From assembly GCF_947623445.1 (NCBI RefSeq), contig NC_135245.1, positions 2,983,501 to 3,047,500 of the forward strand: a stretch of 64,000 nt of DNA, written 5' to 3'. The translations under genes were made by a program, and so were the position numbers. This DNA is from Clavelina lepadiformis (Eukaryota > Chordata > Ascidiacea > Aplousobranchia > Clavelinidae). The notes beneath the pieces were generated by a model. The model saw only the letters and a list, made by a program, of their open reading frames with translations, was not told the DNA's origin and did not search any database. Of this stretch, positions 61,501-64,000 are shown piece by piece. Each line of letters starts with the position of its first letter. Position 1 is the stretch's first letter.

Positions 61501-63722
61501 AGGGAGAGCTGAGACTTCAAGGAGCGAAAAACGAACGTGACGTTTTTCTCTTTGACAAGATGATACTGATCACTAAAAAGCGAGAAGAAGATATCCTGGT
61601 TTGCAAGACAAACATCATGGTGCGTTAAGTTACTAAAATGCAGAAAATTTTGTCTTTAAAATGGTTTTCGCGCTCTTTCGATGCGTTTACTTTATCCGGC
61701 AACCGGGAACCGCTGGGCACTAATTAAAAAATACCTCGCGCCGATTCTAACTGGAAAATTTTACAACTGGTGGCAAAAAGTCAATATGCAACACGCCTTA
61801 TGTAGGCTAATGTAGGCCTACTTTTAGCGAATCCTATAACTCTGGGTACGAATTACGCTCCAGTTGTGATGAGTCACAACGGCATGAGACTATTGACAGC
61901 AGATTAAGGCATCAGTTGGGCTCTATAGCCCCTTAGCTACCGTCACCAAACACTTATAGGGTGCACCTATGTGCCTTTATGTACGTATAAAAGCCTATTA
62001 CGAACGCGTCTTAACCCTAAACAAAGTTCATGCTCGGTATCTAAGTACATGCGTGAGCTCTAATTTTTGGCCGCGATAATAGCATGTTATCCCGGCATTT
62101 AATCACTTTAGTCGCCCGATATCGTAATTTATTTCTAAGGGTTTGCAATGAACCCATGTTTTAGCGGTTGCTGAGAAAGTGCGGGTTGAGACAACCGCAG
62201 TTTATAAGATGGCGCAAGATAAAAAAATCGAGATGAGTTATCAAGTAACGGTATGATCATCGACTAAAAGTAGCATGATCCCGATATCGGCGGGACATTT
62301 AGACAAACACAACATGTTTATCAAAACACTTGATTCTTGATTTGAGGTTAATACTTCAGATTACAGCTACTTGTGACTAATTAAAGTAACTTATGTTTTT
62401 CTTGTTGAATTTAGCTGAAAAATATCTGTTAACAGCTGCGTTTATTACTCTAATAGTACGGTTATTCACCTTTATGCGTTTAATTAAGCTGAATTTTGTT
62501 GAGTAAGATGCTCGACCAAGTCTTAGCTTATCACCGGTAAATATTTATCATTCCACAGTGCTCGGACTTAATTCTTCTCGAAAGCATCAAGGAGAGCCCT
62601 GTCAGTTTCCTCATCACTCCCTTCGATAATCACGTGATGCACCCGAATCACAACCACTCGAGGGCGCACAAGAGCCAGTACATTCTTACCGCTTCGTGTG
62701 TGGAGGAGAAGAAACTGTGGACTTACCACATAAAGAGGCTTATCATCAAAAATCACCACGCCGCAATACCGCTGTGCGCTCAGGAATCCATCATGAACAT
62801 GCAGATTGGTAGGTCCTATACTTGGAACAGAACCCCCCCACAACGTTTCGTCAAAGATAGGTTAAAATAAATTCAGGAGTTTGACATTTTCAATGTAATG
62901 TTTATCGTTAATCATTCACCATAAAAAGCCTGGTTAACTCGGTGTTAACAGCTAAACTGCTGCTGTTGTTGTTTTGTAATCAGCGCCTGACCTTTGCCTC
63001 AACCCGCCTTGTAATTCTGATTGATTTTTTGTTGTCTATGCGCGTCAGATTCAACCGATGTGAACGATACGAAGAAGAACAGCCGTTTCAGCAACATCTC
63101 GTTAGACGACGGAAAGCGGAGAACCTTCTCGCGTTTCGGAGGCACCATGTCCTCCTCCACGCTTGGACTGAATGGAAAGCCCCGACGGCGATCCGATTCG
63201 ACCAATAGAAAACCCTTGCAAATGAAAGGTATTTATAAGAGTCACTCAGTTATTCTTGCTCGTTTAACTTGCTCTTGTTCCGTGACTACACGCTTGCATT
63301 CAAGTACATCAGCATGTCTTTAGTTCAAATGTTGCCATTATACTGACTGGCTTAATCGCCGTGGTTTTTAACAGAGTTTTTACCGTCTTACCACGCAATG
63401 ATATTCTTATCAAGGCTCAAAATTATTTGTTTGCAGCTTTGCGACGTAAGCATGACGTAGAAGTGAGTGATGACATCAGTTCTGACTCGGTGCCGAATAC
63501 ACCAACAACAAACCCGGGCAAAACTCGATTTTCTTTCCCCCGAATTATTCCTTCCGCCCCGATAAAGCAAGAGCACGTGCCGGAGCGTACGCTTCATAAT
63601 GTGGCCGCCGAAACTGGTGGCGTCAAGGCCAAGCTAGAACCTGCGGCGCCCAAAGCCAAAGACCAGAAGTTGAATGACAGCCAGAAAAAAGAACCGAAAT
63701 ACAAGCAATCGGTTATTTACAG
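58513..63722 (+). CDS. PLEKHG1/2/3-type Rho guanine-nucleotide exchange factor, first eleven coding exons (partial)
   Basis: DH-PH exchange factor activating Rho-family GTPases. Exons: 58513-59358, 59490-59590, 59781-59850, 60048-60152, 60240-60332, 60562-60693, 61181-61210, 61464-61619, 62559-62808, 63049-63228, 63437-63722; phases agree, giving 749 residues and continuing past the window. Residues 1-260 are Ser-rich and probably disordered. The DH domain spans about 262-459: [81 protein letters not shown]. The PH domain spans about 462-590: [56 protein letters not shown]. After it come basic/Ser-rich exons with [19 protein letters not shown]. The DH/PH match to the PLEKHG1-3 group is strong; which member cannot be decided from this part. 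The last donor is GTACAG after 63722. Confidence 0.92.
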
Positions 63723-64000
63723 GTACAGCGTTTTAAACTATTTTTGTTATAAAAGTCAACTTGACGCTTTAGTTAATTCAATTGTTCTGAATTTTGAGAA
63801 ATATATTAAGGACGATACCTCTAAACTTACGCTTACCGCAACATTTAAACCGTGGCCATTACAATAAGATTTCCGATATCGAAATTATGTTACTTTTTTC
63901 TTCGTGTTTCTATTTGACTTCCTGATTACTATTGGCTAAGAGTAGGAAAATGACGCACGACGTAGGTTAGATTACGTCGCAAATTAGAGGGAAAACAATA
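63723..64000 (+). other. Start of RhoGEF intron 11, cut by window end
   Basis: AT-rich sequence following a donor after TACAG. The 3' portion of the gene lies beyond the window. Confidence 0.6.

Noticed and set aside
1..64000. CRISPR arrays, prokaryotic operons, tRNA or rRNA genes
   Set aside because: The tandem arrays at 22.4-23.7 kb have no spacers and are not CRISPR. Spliced genes show eukaryotic nuclear DNA. I saw no rRNA, and no tRNA cloverleaf that I could support by eye; a tRNA covariance search would settle this.

Overview
The window looks like nuclear DNA of an invertebrate chordate, most probably an ascidian tunicate. It is AT-rich, its introns are short to moderate with GT/AG borders, and it holds a cluster of collagen-fibrinogen (ficolin) genes beside single-copy animal genes that align well with the vertebrate proteins I know (INTS2, LARP6, SIRT4, SGPL1, a PLEKHG1/2/3-type RhoGEF). 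Several of these genes have a 3' splice acceptor just upstream of the ATG, which fits spliced-leader trans-splicing as known in tunicates. The species is not identified, and the tunicate call is an inference.

Region 1 (about 1-29.4 kb) is an accessory, repeat-rich ficolin cluster. Four complete six-exon ficolin genes are present: one on the minus strand (616-2337) and three on the plus strand (9803-11594, 14218-17240, 21526-28292). Each encodes 314 residues: signal peptide, one N-terminal Cys, 12 Gly-X-Y triplets with a Pro-Gly-Lys-Lys-Gly-Pro motif (the MASP-docking motif of vertebrate ficolins and MBL), a coiled-coil neck and a fibrinogen-like recognition domain. Broken pieces lie among them: an orphan last exon (20081-20325, minus), a decayed last exon (29183-29428) and an intron-4 relic (about 4360-4730). 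Recent insertions can be read by comparing paralogous introns: a decayed jockey/CR1-like LINE with an unusually long flanking duplication (4912-8165), a second LINE antisense in intron 4 of the last gene (23932-27159), a 340-bp hAT-type MITE in intron 4 of the third gene (16018-16357), and a foldback-like element made of two inverted minisatellite arrays in intron 3 of the last gene (22387-23699). Conserved blocks upstream of each complete gene carry a TATA-like box and several TGACG-type motifs.

Region 2 (29.4-32.2 kb) is gene-free and holds short dispersed and inverted repeats.

Region 3 (32.2-46.7 kb) is a dense housekeeping block: INTS2 (plus, three exons, 1204 aa), LARP6 (minus, twelve exons, 495 aa, convergent with INTS2), SIRT4 (minus, one exon, 322 aa) and SGPL1 (plus, one coding exon, 561 aa, divergent from SIRT4). 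They belong to unrelated pathways: snRNA 3'-end processing and transcription termination, mRNA binding, mitochondrial lysine deacylation, and sphingolipid breakdown.

Region 4 (46.7-58.4 kb) is a long stretch in which I can support no gene. Region 5 (58.5 kb to the end) carries the first eleven coding exons of a PLEKHG1/2/3-type DH-PH RhoGEF, which runs off the window.
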